Origin: Yersinia entomophaga | GTDB taxonomy: Bacteria; Pseudomonadota; Gammaproteobacteria; Enterobacterales; Enterobacteriaceae | Length of the DNA: 64,000 nt | NCBI RefSeq assembly: GCF_001656035.1 | Contig: NZ_CP010029.1 | Span: forward strand, 358,410 to 422,409 | Reading direction: 5' to 3' | Shown here: positions 29,565-39,621 of the stretch, one piece after another | Layout: each line of letters starts with the position of its first letter | Numbering within the stretch: position 1 is the stretch's first letter | The notes under the pieces: model-generated | The model's input: only the letters and a program-made list of their open reading frames with translations | What the model was told of the DNA's origin: nothing | Database searches by the model: none | Program-made: the position numbers and the translations under genes

Positions 29565-30349
29565 CCTCATCTATTTGCCGTTGGCTATGGCGTAGAGTTA
29601 CCGATCCATTGGTTTTGGCAATATTACTACTGCTGGGATTGGTATTTGGCATGCCATCGCTGCATGGCCTATTTGCCGCCTGGTTCCCCAATCTCGATCG
29701 CCCTATTTATTTACAGGATACGTTCTGGTCGTTATTGGAAGCTCACGTGTTGCTGGTGCTGATTTCCAGCCTGATCGCCGTGTTTTTTGGCGTTGCAACA
29801 GGCATTGCCGTTACGCGTCCGGCAGGGAAGGAATTTCGTTCGGTTGTAGAAACGGTGGTGGCGATAGGGCAAACCTTCCCGCCGGTGGCAGTGCTAGCGA
29901 TAGCGGTGCCGGTGATGGGGTTTAGCGAGAAACCGGCAATTATTGCGTTGGTACTCTATGGGTTGCTGCCGATACTGCAAGGCACGTTGACAGGGCTGGA
30001 ATCCGTGTCTCAGGCCACCCGTGAAGTCGCTCAAGGCGTAGGTATGAGTGCCAGGCAGATTTTGTGGCGCGTAGAATTGCCGCTCGCCGCTCCGGTTATC
30101 GTCGCGGGGATTCGCACATCGGTGATCATCAATATTGGGACTGCCGCAATTGCTTCTACGGTCGGTACCAAAACCTTAGGTTCTCCAATCATTATCGGTT
30201 TAAGTGGTTTTAATACTGCTTATGTTATTCAGGGCGCTTTGGTTGTCGCGCTGTTAGCTATCATTACCGATATGTTGTTTGAACGTTGGACGCGAAAACT
30301 CGCGGCCTGGCGCGAGTTACAATCGGTATCTCCGTCGAATAACCCGTAA
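29561..30349 (+). CDS. yehW: osmoprotectant ABC permease YehW
   Basis: YehW is a 262-aa permease of about six helices with loop [36 protein letters not shown] and the terminal [15 protein letters not shown] typical of OpuCB/ProW-like proteins. It is slightly longer than the E. coli protein (~243 aa) at its termini. It partners YehY around YehX and OsmF. It is the last gene of the operon. Confidence 0.93.
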   Translation: MTSSICRWLWRRVTDPLVLAILLLLGLVFGMPSLHGLFAAWFPNLDRPIYLQDTFWSLLEAHVLLVLISSLIAVFFGVATGIAVTRPAGKEFRSVVETVVAIGQTFPPVAVLAIAVPVMGFSEKPAIIALVLYGLLPILQGTLTGLESVSQATREVAQGVGMSARQILWRVELPLAAPVIVAGIRTSVIINIGTAAIASTVGTKTLGSPIIIGLSGFNTAYVIQGALVVALLAIITDMLFERWTRKLAAWRELQSVSPSNNP

Positions 30350-31431
30350 TTCAGGCTTGTTATCTTCAGCGATACACAGGAGTTTTTGGTGATCTTCTTA
30401 ATTGTATTCGGAGTGCATCAAAGTGACGCTTTGCCATTCTGGCTGTGTTGACGCAGGCATTGAATCGCTCAGGCGTGCATCAGCGGGCCGATAGCATGCT
30501 TTAGCCAGAAGAGCTATTGGTACATTGGCGGCATCCGGACTGCCACTAGTTTGCTCGGTAAATATATCTAGCGGGTAATTAACCTTAATTAGACAGGGAA
30601 TTAAAGCGGCCCTAACTGAGCCAGCAGCGTGAGAGAGGCTATTGCTGCTGGATTTTCACGTCACCTCTTTCTCTGAATATACACTGATTAACGATATGTG
30701 AATTATCGCGGTCAGACAGGGCTTGGCGAATTTATAACATAAACAAAAATAATTAATTAACGGTATTAATTTGCTTACTTATTAACTGTAGTCAGTTAAA
30801 TAAAAATCGTGTCTGAAATCATTAATGTCTAACACCAGGGTTGACTCAAATATGATTTATATCAATTCGCTTGATTATAATTAATTTTTAATATGTTTAT
30901 TTATACAGCGTCGTTTCATTTATTAGAAGAAATACAGCCATTCCCTATAATTAAATTAATTGAAGATAACTGTAAATTCATGTATTTACAAATACATACA
31001 AAAATATACAAACATTTTTTTATAAATTACGTTTCATCTTACATCTGATTTTATTGGTTATGCTCGAATTACATTCATATTCTATTAATCAATGGCTTGG
31101 CTGGTTTATAAAGTCAAAAATATTAATTAATTGTGATGAGTATGTTTTAATTCGTAATATTAAGTAATTTATTGATTTAATTCAATTGGTTGTAGTTGAC
31201 TGATTTTCTGGTTGATTGTCTATTTTTTATTAATGTTTTTTTACGATTTAGATAATTTACGAATTTTTTACCTACCTAATTGGTTGTTGCGTCATGTTTT
31301 TTTGATCAGGATTAAAATTTCCTTAGAAAATTTATTTTCTTTCTTTATAAATTTTATCGTCTATCTTTAAATACGCATGCGGTTATTACTCATTATTTCA
31401 TCCCATTCCTAGGGGTTTGTAAGGATTACCT
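30350..31431. other. gene-free, strongly AT-rich region upstream of adiC
   Basis: This 1,082-bp stretch separates yehW from adiC. The first ~300 bp have ordinary composition and only short, stop-interrupted frames. From about 30700 to 31400 the sequence is dominated by A/T with many TTAAT/AATTAA runs. No gene, RNA or tandem repeat was recognised. In E. coli, adi genes are silenced by H-NS until acid, low-oxygen growth; this region has the composition expected of an H-NS-bound control region. That role is inferred. Confidence 0.6.
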
Positions 31432-32766
31432 ATGTCTACAGATGATCAAAAGGTGGGCCTCATTCCTGTCACCTTGATGGTAGCAGGCAATATAATGGGC
31501 TCTGGCGTTTTTCTTTTACCTGCTAACTTGGCTTCAACGGGCGGAATAGCTATTTGGGGATGGTTGGTCACTATTATTGGTGCGCTAGCACTTTCGATGG
31601 TTTACGCAAAAATGTCATCCTTAGATGATAGTCCCGGTGGTTCCTATGCCTATGCACGTCGCGCATTTGGGCCATTTTTAGGGTATCAGACCAACGTACT
31701 TTATTGGTTGGCCTGCTGGATTGGGAATATTGCTATGGTGGTAATTGGGGTCGGTTACCTCAGTTATTTTTTCCCAATCTTAAAAGAACCTATGGTATTA
31801 ACCATCACTTGCGTAGTGATCCTGTGGATATTTGTTGGGCTGAATATCGTCGGTCCTAAAATGATTACGCGGGTTCAGGCTGTTGCCACCTCATTGGCAT
31901 TAATCCCAATTGTTGGGGTTGCGCTGTTTGGCTGGTTCTGGTTCAAAGGCGAGACCTACATGGAGGCATGGAACGTCAGCGGACTAGGGACTTTCAGCGC
32001 GATTCAAAGCACTTTAAACGTGACTTTGTGGTCATTTATTGGGGTCGAAACCGCCTCTGTAGCCGCTGGGGTAGTTAAAAATCCTAAACGCAACGTACCT
32101 ATTGCTACCGTCGGTGGCGTATTGATCGCCGCGGTATGTTACGTCCTGTCCAGTACCGCCATTATGGGGATGATCCCGAACGCCGCGCTGCGTGTTTCTG
32201 CCTCGCCTTTCGGTGATGCGGCTCGTTTAGCATTGGGTGATACCGCGGGTGCCGTGGTTTCCCTGTGTGCTGCAGCCGGTTGTCTAGGCTCACTGGGGGG
32301 CTGGACGCTGGTAGCCGGTCAAACCGCCAAAGCGGCGGCGGATGACGGCCTGTTCCCGCCGATTTTCGGTAAGGTCAATAAAGCCGGTACGCCGGTAGCC
32401 GGGTTGCTTATTCTTGGCGTATTAATGACTATCTTCCAAATCAGCAGCATTTCGCCAAACGCGGCGAAAGAGTTTGGTCTGGTCTCTTCTGTTTCGGTCA
32501 TATTCACTTTGGTGCCTTATATCTATACCTGTGCGGCCTTGCTACTACTGGGGCACGGGCATTTGGGCAAACAGATCAAGACCTATGTCGCCATTACCAT
32601 GGTTGCGTTTGTGTACTGTATTTGGGCTGTGGTGGGCTCCGGTGCAGAAGAAGTGATGTGGTCATTTGTGGTGCTGATGGTTATCACTGCGCTTTATACA
32701 TTTAACTATAACCGTACCCACAAAAACCCGTTCCCGCTGGATGCTCCATTGGATAAAAGCAATTAA
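31432..32766 (+). CDS. adiC: arginine:agmatine antiporter AdiC
   Basis: AdiC is a 444-aa, 12-helix APC-family exchanger that swaps external arginine for internal agmatine during acid stress. It is nearly collinear with E. coli AdiC (445 aa). It has [17 protein letters not shown] in the first broken helix (the substrate-carboxyl site), [28 protein letters not shown] in helix 6 and [20 protein letters not shown] gives the ribosome site. It precedes adiA with a GC-rich hairpin between, the reverse of the E. coli adiA-adiY-adiC order. Confidence 0.96.
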   Translation: MSTDDQKVGLIPVTLMVAGNIMGSGVFLLPANLASTGGIAIWGWLVTIIGALALSMVYAKMSSLDDSPGGSYAYARRAFGPFLGYQTNVLYWLACWIGNIAMVVIGVGYLSYFFPILKEPMVLTITCVVILWIFVGLNIVGPKMITRVQAVATSLALIPIVGVALFGWFWFKGETYMEAWNVSGLGTFSAIQSTLNVTLWSFIGVETASVAAGVVKNPKRNVPIATVGGVLIAAVCYVLSSTAIMGMIPNAALRVSASPFGDAARLALGDTAGAVVSLCAAAGCLGSLGGWTLVAGQTAKAAADDGLFPPIFGKVNKAGTPVAGLLILGVLMTIFQISSISPNAAKEFGLVSSVSVIFTLVPYIYTCAALLLLGHGHLGKQIKTYVAITMVAFVYCIWAVVGSGAEEVMWSFVVLMVITALYTFNYNRTHKNPFPLDAPLDKSN

Positions 32767-32773
32767 TTCATCA

Positions 32774-32795
32774 CCCCGCGCCGAAAGGGGCGGGG
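32774..32795 (+). other. GC-rich hairpin between adiC and adiA
   Basis: CCCCGCGCC, loop GAAA, GGGGCGGGG forms a 9-bp stem with one mismatch, just after the adiC stop. No T-run follows. It may protect the adiC 3' end or set the adiC:adiA ratio. Confidence 0.6.
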
Positions 32796-32839
32796 AAGCA
32801 TAAATCTGATGTTTTGGTCTTATAACAAGGACAACTACG

Positions 32840-35146
32840 ATGATTGATTTAAGTCGTCACAAAAAACGCAACGTTTTGGTGGTGGACAGTAATATTCTCG
32901 AAGCCAATACCGCGAATGGACGAGCCGTTAACGAACTGATTGAAGCCCTGAGGGACATTAATTTCAATGTTATTGCCGCCGCGACCTTTGAAGACGGTAT
33001 CGCTACGGTCGCTTCAGACTCTTCTTTGTGTTGTATTTTTGTTGATTGGACATCCGGTGGCAATGACGATGCCTCCCACAGCCAGGCTTCCGAGCTACTA
33101 AAAGAAATTCGCCGCCGCAATAAGGATGTGCCGGTATTACTGATGGCAGAGCATTCTTGTATTAATAGCCTTAGCCTGGAAACCATGCGATTGGTGAATG
33201 AATTTGTCTGGATGCATGAAGATACCGCTGAATTTATTGCCGCTCGCGCCCATGCGCTGATCGTAAAATATTATGAACAGCTGCTGCCGCCGTTTACCAA
33301 AGCACTCTTTAAATATACCGAAGATAACCCTGAATACTCTTGGGCCGCTCCCGGACATCAGGGCGGGGTAGCATTCAGTAAAACGGCTGTAGGCCGCGAA
33401 TTCCTCGATTTCTTCGGTGAAAACCTGTTCCGTACCGATACGGGTATCGAACGTGAATCATTGGGTTCGCTGCTGGATCACAGCGGCCCGATCAAAGATT
33501 CAGAAGCTTACGCCGCCCGCGTTTTCGGGGCGCATATGAGCTATTCCATGCTGAACGGGACCTCTGGTTCTAACCGTGCGATTATGGCGGCGGTAGTGGG
33601 AGATAAAGAAGTTGCTCTGTGTGACCGTAACTGTCACAAATCCATCGAGCAAGGATTGGTCATGACCGGCGCGCTGCCGGTGTTCTTTATTCCTACACGT
33701 AACCGCTACGGTATTATCGGGCCGATTCCCAAGTCTCAATTCAAGCCGGAGTCTATCCAGCAAAAAATTGAGCAAAACCCATTGAAATCACAGGCTAACA
33801 GTACAAAACCAGTCTATGCCGTAGTTACTAACTGTACCTATGACGGTATGTGCTACAACGCTAAACAGGCGCAGGATCTGCTGGCGGAAAGTGTTGATCA
33901 GATTCATTTTGATGAAGCCTGGTATGCTTATGCCCGCTTCAATCCAATGTATCGGGATCGCCACGCGATGCGCGGTAATCCGGCGGATCACGATCCCGAC
34001 GGTCCAACGGTGTTTGCGACCCAATCAACCCATAAACTGTTGGCGGCGCTGTCTCAGGCTTCTTATATCCACGTGCGTAACGGTAAGAAACCGATTGAGC
34101 ATTCTCGTTTTAACGAGTCTTACATGCTGCAATCGACCACTTCTCCGCTGTACGCCATTATTGCCGCGAACGAAGTTGGCGCAGCGATGATGGACGGCGA
34201 GCAAGGACACGCTTTGACGCAGGAAGTGATTAACGAAGCGGTCGATTTTCGTCTGGCGCTGGCCAGAGCCCATGATACTTTCGCTAAGCAAGGGGAATGG
34301 TTCTTCAAGCCGTGGAACGCACCGGAAATTACCGATGCTAAAACGGGTAAGAAAGTGCCGTTTGCGCAGGCATCTCGCGAGCAGCTGGCAACGGACCCGT
34401 CTTGTTGGGTTTTGAAACCGGGGGAAAACTGGCACGGCTTTGATCAATTGGAAGACGATTGGTGCATGTTGGACCCAATTAAAGCCGGCATTATGGTGCC
34501 GGGCATGGGTGACGACGGCAAAATGCTGGACAAAGGGATTCCAGCGGCGGTGGTAACGGCCTACCTCGGTCAGAAAGGGATTGTCCCTTCACGGACCACC
34601 GATTTTATGGTGCTGTGCCTGTTCTCAGTCGGCGTAACCAAAGGGAAATGGGGAACGTTAATCAACGTATTACTGGAATTCAAACAGCACTACGATGACA
34701 ACACGCCAATTGCCCTGTGTCTGCCGGATTTGGCGAAAAACTACCCGCAGCAATATGGAAAAATGGGGCTGAAAGACCTGTGTGACGACATGTTCGCCCA
34801 CATGAAAACCAGCGAAATGGATAAATTGCAATCTGAAGCTTTCAGTAACTTACCTAAACCGGTTACTTTGCCGCGTAAAGCATTCCAGGATCATATGGCA
34901 GGTCGGTGTGAATTGCTGCCGATTGATCAATTGGCGGGTCGTATTTCAGCGGTTGGGGTTATTCCTTACCCTCCGGGCATCCCTATCATCATGCCGGGGG
35001 AAAGCTTTGGTTCTAACGATGAGCCTTGGCTGCGCTATATCCAGAGCATCGCGGAATGGGGTGAAAAATTCCCAGGTTTCGAGAAAATTCTGGAAGGCTC
35101 CGAGCAGAAAGACGGTAAATACTCTATTTGGGTACTGAATAAATAA
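32840..35146 (+). CDS. adiA: acid-inducible arginine decarboxylase AdiA
   Basis: AdiA is a 768-aa fold-type I PLP enzyme that converts arginine to agmatine and consumes a cytoplasmic proton. The N-terminal wing domain (about 10-140) is receiver-like. The PLP domain has WAAPGHQGGVAFSKTAVGR, GTSGSNR, FDEAWYAYARF and STHKLLAALSQ, with the PLP-binding lysine at residue 399 (386 in E. coli). The C-terminal domain has VIPYPPGIPIIMPGE. It matches E. coli AdiA better than the lysine or ornithine enzymes, and pairing with AdiC supports arginine. AAGGA precedes the ATG. Confidence 0.93.
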   Translation: MIDLSRHKKRNVLVVDSNILEANTANGRAVNELIEALRDINFNVIAAATFEDGIATVASDSSLCCIFVDWTSGGNDDASHSQASELLKEIRRRNKDVPVLLMAEHSCINSLSLETMRLVNEFVWMHEDTAEFIAARAHALIVKYYEQLLPPFTKALFKYTEDNPEYSWAAPGHQGGVAFSKTAVGREFLDFFGENLFRTDTGIERESLGSLLDHSGPIKDSEAYAARVFGAHMSYSMLNGTSGSNRAIMAAVVGDKEVALCDRNCHKSIEQGLVMTGALPVFFIPTRNRYGIIGPIPKSQFKPESIQQKIEQNPLKSQANSTKPVYAVVTNCTYDGMCYNAKQAQDLLAESVDQIHFDEAWYAYARFNPMYRDRHAMRGNPADHDPDGPTVFATQSTHKLLAALSQASYIHVRNGKKPIEHSRFNESYMLQSTTSPLYAIIAANEVGAAMMDGEQGHALTQEVINEAVDFRLALARAHDTFAKQGEWFFKPWNAPEITDAKTGKKVPFAQASREQLATDPSCWVLKPGENWHGFDQLEDDWCMLDPIKAGIMVPGMGDDGKMLDKGIPAAVVTAYLGQKGIVPSRTTDFMVLCLFSVGVTKGKWGTLINVLLEFKQHYDDNTPIALCLPDLAKNYPQQYGKMGLKDLCDDMFAHMKTSEMDKLQSEAFSNLPKPVTLPRKAFQDHMAGRCELLPIDQLAGRISAVGVIPYPPGIPIIMPGESFGSNDEPWLRYIQSIAEWGEKFPGFEKILEGSEQKDGKYSIWVLNK

Positions 35147-35164
35147 TATTTGGGTACTGAATAA
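35125..35164 (+). repeat. 18-bp direct duplication spanning the adiA stop
   Basis: TATTTGGGTACTGAATAA occurs at 35125-35142 and again at 35147-35164. The first copy covers the last adiA codons; the second lies just after the stop. It looks like a recent short tandem duplication of the gene end and does not change the protein. Confidence 0.9.
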
Positions 35165-35211
35165 GTCATTACCGATCGTCAAACCGCAGAGAGAATTCTG
35201 TTTGTGGTATT

Positions 35212-35249
35212 AAAGGGCAAAGAGCGATGGACGCGCACTTTGCCCTTTT
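35212..35249 (+). terminator. Rho-independent terminator after adiA
   Basis: AAAGGGCAAAG (35212-35222) and CTTTGCCCTTT (35238-35248) form a perfect 11-bp stem with a 15-base loop, ending in Ts. It lies 65 bp after the adiA stop. Confidence 0.85.
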
Positions 35250-35378
35250 GGCGTTTAACGGTCTGACAAAGTTAAGAAATATTTATGATTGACAGGGCGT
35301 TATAATTTGGACAAAGGCAATGCAGACGTTGTTAAGGAACTGAAAGAGTAACTGAGGGTTGATCTGTCTATTCGCTGT

Positions 35379-35417
35379 GCCCCCCTCCGCTCGCAGGTGG
35401 TTGAATGGGGGAGGGGC
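35379..35417. terminator. C-run/G-run hairpin downstream of the small membrane gene
   Basis: GCCCCCCTCC and GGGGGAGGGGC pair over about ten positions with one mismatch. On the plus strand AGTCTTTTT follows a few bases later; on the minus strand it lies 46 bp after the 60-aa gene. It could terminate either side. The rest of 35250-35462 shows no gene. Confidence 0.45.
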
Positions 35418-35462
35418 TAACAGTCTTTTTACAGCAGCGATGCATGATGAATAGAGTAGTGA

Positions 35463-35648
35463 TTAAGGCTGCTTTTGACCGGCGTTAGACATCCCGGCCG
35501 GCGCGATGTCACCCAGCGGAGAGTGTACCGTTTCGGTTTCCTGCGGCGTGGTTGAACGGGTATACATGTTCAGACCCGCCAGGAATACGCCGCCCAGAGA
35601 ACTCAGAGCCATCACCGCAAACAGGGCGATCAGTAATTTCTTCTGCAT
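35463..35648 (-). CDS. small single-helix membrane protein, unknown
   Basis: The predicted protein is 60 aa: a basic start (MQKK), one long hydrophobic helix (about residues 4-28), and a Thr/Pro/Gln-rich tail with HSPLGDIAPAGM. The helix could also be an uncleaved signal anchor. No homologue is recalled. The Shine-Dalgarno is weak. A longer in-frame reading to 35735 would overlap yedA and is less likely. It follows yedA on the same strand by 73 bp. Confidence 0.6.
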   Translation of the reverse strand: MQKKLLIALFAVMALSSLGGVFLAGLNMYTRSTTPQETETVHSPLGDIAPAGMSNAGQKQP

Positions 35649-35721
35649 AGTTATATTTTCACTTTTTATCGAAACAGCAGGAATTATAGACGGTTCCCTT
35701 AGCGAAACAAGGGCGCGGCTT

Positions 35722-36612
35722 TTAACGCTTACCAATTAAAAACTTGCCCAATGTTATCAATACGACCGCCGAGACAATAACCGCCAGTGCCAGCCACTCG
35801 GTTAGAGACAGACTCTCGCCGGCAAATCCGATGCCCAACAATACTGCCACCACCGGGTTAACGTAGGCATAGCTGGTCGCCACCGCCGGAGGGACGTTTT
35901 TCAGCAGGAACATATAAGCGCTAATGGCCAGCATTGAGCCGAATACAATCAGGTACATCAATGCCAGAATTCCGCTGGTGGTCGGCGGTTGCGTCAGTTT
36001 TTCTCCGCTTAAGGTTGAGCCCAGCAGTAATACTACGCCAGCAACTAACATTTGAGCCGCGCCAGACATCGCGCCTGCGGGTAATGCCAGTTTGGAACTC
36101 CAGATCGAACCAAAGGCCCAGCTCGCCGAAGCCAGTAGAATCATCAGCGCGCCGGTAGGATTTCCCAGTAAATTGCTGCCAGTATTCAGCAAAATGATAC
36201 CAACCAGTCCCAGCCCAATGCCAGCCCACTCCAGTTTGGTATTCTTCATGCCCCACAGCATACTAAAACACAGGGTAAATAGCGGAACGGTGGCGACCAT
36301 AACCGCCGCGATACCGGAAGGAACGTGCTGATGTTCAGCAATAGTCACCAGCCCGTTACCAATGGCTAATAGCAAAATTCCGATGGCGCTGGCCGCCAGC
36401 CATTGGCGTGGTGTGGGTAACTGATGGCCGCGAATAGCCAGAAAACTGAACAGAATAATCCCCGCCACCAGATAACGAATCCCGGCCATCATCAACGGAG
36501 GCCAGCTTTCTACGCCAATACGAATCACCAGATAGGTAGATCCCCAGACGAAATACAGCGTGAAAAGCGCACCAATTAACGGCCACGGGTTACGGCTAGT
36601 TTGCTTTAGCAT
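35722..36612 (-). CDS. yedA: EamA/DMT family transporter YedA
   Basis: YedA is a 296-aa drug/metabolite transporter with ten helices in two EamA repeats (about 10-140 and 150-290). It matches E. coli YedA closely: WGSTYLVIRIGVESWPPLMMAG, EHQHVPSGIAAV, NPTGALMILLASASWAFGS, and VATSYAYVNPVVAVLLG. The physiological substrate is unknown; the family exports amino acids and other metabolites. GAAG stands before the ATG. It is divergent from the alginate-lyase-family gene. Confidence 0.92.
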   Translation of the reverse strand: MLKQTSRNPWPLIGALFTLYFVWGSTYLVIRIGVESWPPLMMAGIRYLVAGIILFSFLAIRGHQLPTPRQWLAASAIGILLLAIGNGLVTIAEHQHVPSGIAAVMVATVPLFTLCFSMLWGMKNTKLEWAGIGLGLVGIILLNTGSNLLGNPTGALMILLASASWAFGSIWSSKLALPAGAMSGAAQMLVAGVVLLLGSTLSGEKLTQPPTTSGILALMYLIVFGSMLAISAYMFLLKNVPPAVATSYAYVNPVVAVLLGIGFAGESLSLTEWLALAVIVSAVVLITLGKFLIGKR

Positions 36613-36867
36613 GATTCTTCAACAGGTAAGGACGGGAAAGAGTGGTTTAGTAAACATGATCTGGCTGATGATAAGCAAAGGATTAAATCTGTTTTTTGCC
36701 CCATTATCTATGGGGATAAACTCCCCGCAATCAATAGGTCTTTATCTATCGTATTTTTGGCGTCAATGGATTGAGGATATTTGGACACATTTAAACCAAT
36801 GAAAATTTTTTTCTGATATAGCATGCTGAATAAATCAGCATTTTCAGTTATTGGTTTGGAGTCCCGC

Positions 36868-38148
36868 TTGAGAATATTGAACATTCGAGGGTCAGTGCCA
36901 GGTATTCTGGGGCTGGCGATGACTTACGGGTTGCTAAGCCATAGCGCAGCCGCCAGCCCACCCTATGCATTTTTATCTACTGAAGATCTCCAGAAGAATC
37001 GGCAGCTTATTACTGAGCAGCAGGCGCCGGAACTCACTCAAGAAGCGTATTCCCAGCTAATTCGACAGGCGGATAAGGCGTTAGCGCGGGAAAATATGAG
37101 CGTGATGGATAAACGCATGACGCCACCCAGCGGTTCTAAACATGATTATCTCAGTCTGAGCGCCTATTGGTGGCCGGACAGCCAGCGCCCTGACGGTTTA
37201 CCCTGGGTTCGTCAGGACGGCGACATTAATCCGGCCAGTAAAAATGAGGACAGCGACGGCGTTCGGCTGGCGGACTTCACCGCGCAGGTGCAGGCTCTGA
37301 CACTAGCCTGGTATTTCTCCGGTCAGCAAAAATATGCGGATAAAGCTGTCGGGATGATCCGAGCGTGGTTTTTGGTACCGGCTACGCGGATGAACCCAAA
37401 TCTTAATTTTGCTCAAGGCGTTCCCGGCGTGGCAGAAGGGAGAGGTTCTGGTGTGCTGGACGGACGTTATTTCGCTATCCGAGTCGTGGATTCGCTGATC
37501 ATGCTGCGTAAAAATCCGAGCTGGACGGCGCAGGATGAACAACAAATGCATCAGTGGATGACGGATTATTTATATTGGTTGCAAACCAGCCCGTTGGGAA
37601 AAAAAGAGGCGGCGGCTAAAAACAATCACGGCAGTTGGTACAAAGTGCAGGTTGCCGGAATTGCCTGGTATTTGCAGCGTGACGACTTGGTGTTGGACAT
37701 GGCCGAACAGATGAAGCCGCTGCTGAATTATCAGTTGGAAGCCAATGGCGCACAGCCGTTGGAGTTGGCTCGAACGCGTTCTTTCCATTATAGCGACTTT
37801 AATTTACAGGCAGTGACGCAACTGGCTACGCTGGCGAACAACCTGCATTTGGATTTATGGCGCTACCAAACGCCTAACGGCAGCGGGTTACTGAAAGCGC
37901 TGGATTTTATGGCACCTTATATCGATAAAAACCTAGATTGGCCTTATCCCACGCGGGATCGCTTTGGCATTCGGTTGATACCTTTATTGAGTCAGGCGGA
38001 CAAAGCGTTGGGCCAACCTCGTTATCAGCATTGGATCGCTCTGGGCAGTTTCAGCCCCCCGACAGGAAAATCTGTAGCCAAGGCTCGTGGGGCGGTGAAC
38101 GGGGCTTTACGAGATAACTGGCTGCTCCAGGCTCCCGAGACGCGTTAA
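36868..38148 (+). CDS. PL5 alginate lyase family protein
   Basis: The protein is about 426 aa, secreted, with a signal peptide (first ~28 residues, SHSAAAS). It has the (alpha/alpha)6 alginate-lyase PL5 fold: YLSLSAYWWPD near the N-terminus, the active-site NNHGSWY (about residue 251), and RTRSFHYSDFNLQA. These carry the Asn/His and Arg/Tyr residues of the PL5 catalytic cleft. A TTG start at 36868 with TTGGAG six bases upstream is preferred. An ATG at 36823 in the same frame lacks a ribosome site and would spoil the signal peptide. Actual substrate (alginate or another uronate polymer) is unproven. Confidence 0.82.
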   Translation: MRILNIRGSVPGILGLAMTYGLLSHSAAASPPYAFLSTEDLQKNRQLITEQQAPELTQEAYSQLIRQADKALARENMSVMDKRMTPPSGSKHDYLSLSAYWWPDSQRPDGLPWVRQDGDINPASKNEDSDGVRLADFTAQVQALTLAWYFSGQQKYADKAVGMIRAWFLVPATRMNPNLNFAQGVPGVAEGRGSGVLDGRYFAIRVVDSLIMLRKNPSWTAQDEQQMHQWMTDYLYWLQTSPLGKKEAAAKNNHGSWYKVQVAGIAWYLQRDDLVLDMAEQMKPLLNYQLEANGAQPLELARTRSFHYSDFNLQAVTQLATLANNLHLDLWRYQTPNGSGLLKALDFMAPYIDKNLDWPYPTRDRFGIRLIPLLSQADKALGQPRYQHWIALGSFSPPTGKSVAKARGAVNGALRDNWLLQAPETR

Positions 38149-38175
38149 TGTTGTGTATGAATGAGATTAACATAT

Positions 38176-38200
38176 AAAAAAGCCGGGAATTAATCCCGGC
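38176..38200 (-). terminator. Rho-independent terminator of the porin gene
   Basis: On the minus strand GCCGGGA-TTAAT-TCCCGGC is followed by six Ts, 53 bp after the porin stop. The hairpin may also end the convergent lyase transcript. Confidence 0.88.
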
Positions 38201-38253
38201 GAATGACCTGAAAAATACTTCATATAAAATGAGGGTAATGCTTTACAGAAGAC

Positions 38254-39351
38254 TTAGAACTGATAAACCAAACCGACGGCAACGATATCGTCATTATTCA
38301 GTTTCAGTTTATTGTCGTTGCTCAACTGGTTAATTTTATAATCTACGTAAGTAGACATGTTTTTATTGAAGAAGTAATAAGCGCCTACATCAATATATTT
38401 AACCAAATCGACATCGCCTAGACCTTCAATATCTTTACCTTTTGACTGAACATAGGCCAGAGAAGGTTTCAGACCGAAATCGAACTGATATTGAGCCACT
38501 AATTCAAAGTTTTGTGCTTTATTTGCAAAGCCGCTCACTGATGTTGGGGTGTTATTAATACTGGCCGTACCGGAAATTGGCGTCATATTACGGGTTTCGG
38601 CATAGGTTGCCGCCAGATAAACGCCGTTATCATCATATTTCAGCCCCGTGGCGAAGGCTTCAGCTTTATCGCCTTTACCGAATGTGCCAGCCTTCTGAGC
38701 GGTTGTGCGGTTGGAGGAGGTATACGCGGCACCGATGCTAACGCCTGATCCAATTTCATAGCTGGACGCCAGACCAAAGCCGTCGCCGTTCTGTTTCGAA
38801 GTCCCGCGGGAAGTATCGTCGTTTTTGCCTTGATATTGCAGGCTAAATTTCAGACCGTCCACCAGACCGAAGAAATCGCTGTTACGATAAGTGGCAACGC
38901 CATTGGTGCGGCCAGTCATGAAGTTATCGGTTTTTACATAGCTGTCGCCACCGAATTCCGGCAGCATATCGGTCCACGCGCCGATATCGTATAACACGCC
39001 GTAGTTACGGCCATAGTCGAAAGAACCCAATCCGGCGTAGCGCAAACCGGCAAAGCCTAAGCGGGTTTTGGTATCGGCGGTGCCTTCGCTTTCCGCGTGG
39101 TTAACCGCAACATGATATTCCCACTGACCGTAGCCGGAAAGTTTGTCATTAATTTGGGTGACGCCTTTAAAGCCAAAACGAACGTAAGATTTATCACCAT
39201 CATTACTTTTACTGTCAGAAAAATAATGCAAACCTTTTACTTTTCCGTATAAGTCGAGTTTATTGCCGTCTTTATTATAAACTTCCGCAGCGTGTGAAGT
39301 AGTGGCAATTAAAAGCGCCGGTATTAACATTGCCAGAATATTAATTTTCAT
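38254..39351 (-). CDS. OmpC/OmpF-type general porin
   Basis: This is a 365-aa trimeric outer-membrane porin. A 21-residue signal peptide (ending SHAAE) is followed by [15 protein letters not shown], the common start of enterobacterial porins. Loop 3 shows [18 protein letters not shown], the constriction loop, and the protein ends in the BAM signal VYQF. The terminal Phe and about 16 amphipathic strands are present. It cannot be assigned to OmpC, OmpF, PhoE or OmpN from sequence alone. Nearness to a secreted polysaccharide lyase may mean oligosaccharide uptake. Confidence 0.9.
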   Translation of the reverse strand: MKINILAMLIPALLIATTSHAAEVYNKDGNKLDLYGKVKGLHYFSDSKSNDGDKSYVRFGFKGVTQINDKLSGYGQWEYHVAVNHAESEGTADTKTRLGFAGLRYAGLGSFDYGRNYGVLYDIGAWTDMLPEFGGDSYVKTDNFMTGRTNGVATYRNSDFFGLVDGLKFSLQYQGKNDDTSRGTSKQNGDGFGLASSYEIGSGVSIGAAYTSSNRTTAQKAGTFGKGDKAEAFATGLKYDDNGVYLAATYAETRNMTPISGTASINNTPTSVSGFANKAQNFELVAQYQFDFGLKPSLAYVQSKGKDIEGLGDVDLVKYIDVGAYYFFNKNMSTYVDYKINQLSNDNKLKLNNDDIVAVGLVYQF

Positions 39352-39621
39352 GTTTTTGCCCTGTTTTCTTCATTGAAAGATGCCAATCATCAAAGTTTTT
39401 GCTGTATTCAATATCTGTCTGAACTTTCTCAGCGCAGAATTTTTACCGCATCTGTGTGATGTATTTATGACAAAGTGAATTTAAGGATGAGATAATAAAA
39501 AATAATTGATAATCAGCGGTGAAGGCGCTGAATTATTCTACGCATTCGCGGTCCCGAATAGGCTGACGTGAGCGGCGCACTGTGGGACAATAGGGCAACA
39601 TTCAGTTTAGATAAGATATGC

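Noticed and set aside
30350..30700. A decayed gene between yehW and the AT-rich tract
   Set aside because: Only short stop-interrupted frames with no recognisable protein were seen.
34025..34447. 140-aa ORF antisense to adiA
   Set aside because: Inside the conserved PLP enzyme; composition and lack of motifs mark it as a shadow.
35290..35312. TTGACA and TATAAT close together as a promoter
   Set aside because: Only about six bases separate the two boxes, far below the 16-18 needed.
35299..35352. Gene remnant ending in NADVVKELKE before a stop
   Set aside because: No start codon, ribosome site or family match; too short to support.
39352..39621. A LexA box for dinG
   Set aside because: No CTGT-N8-ACAG sequence was found; near-matches lack the second half.
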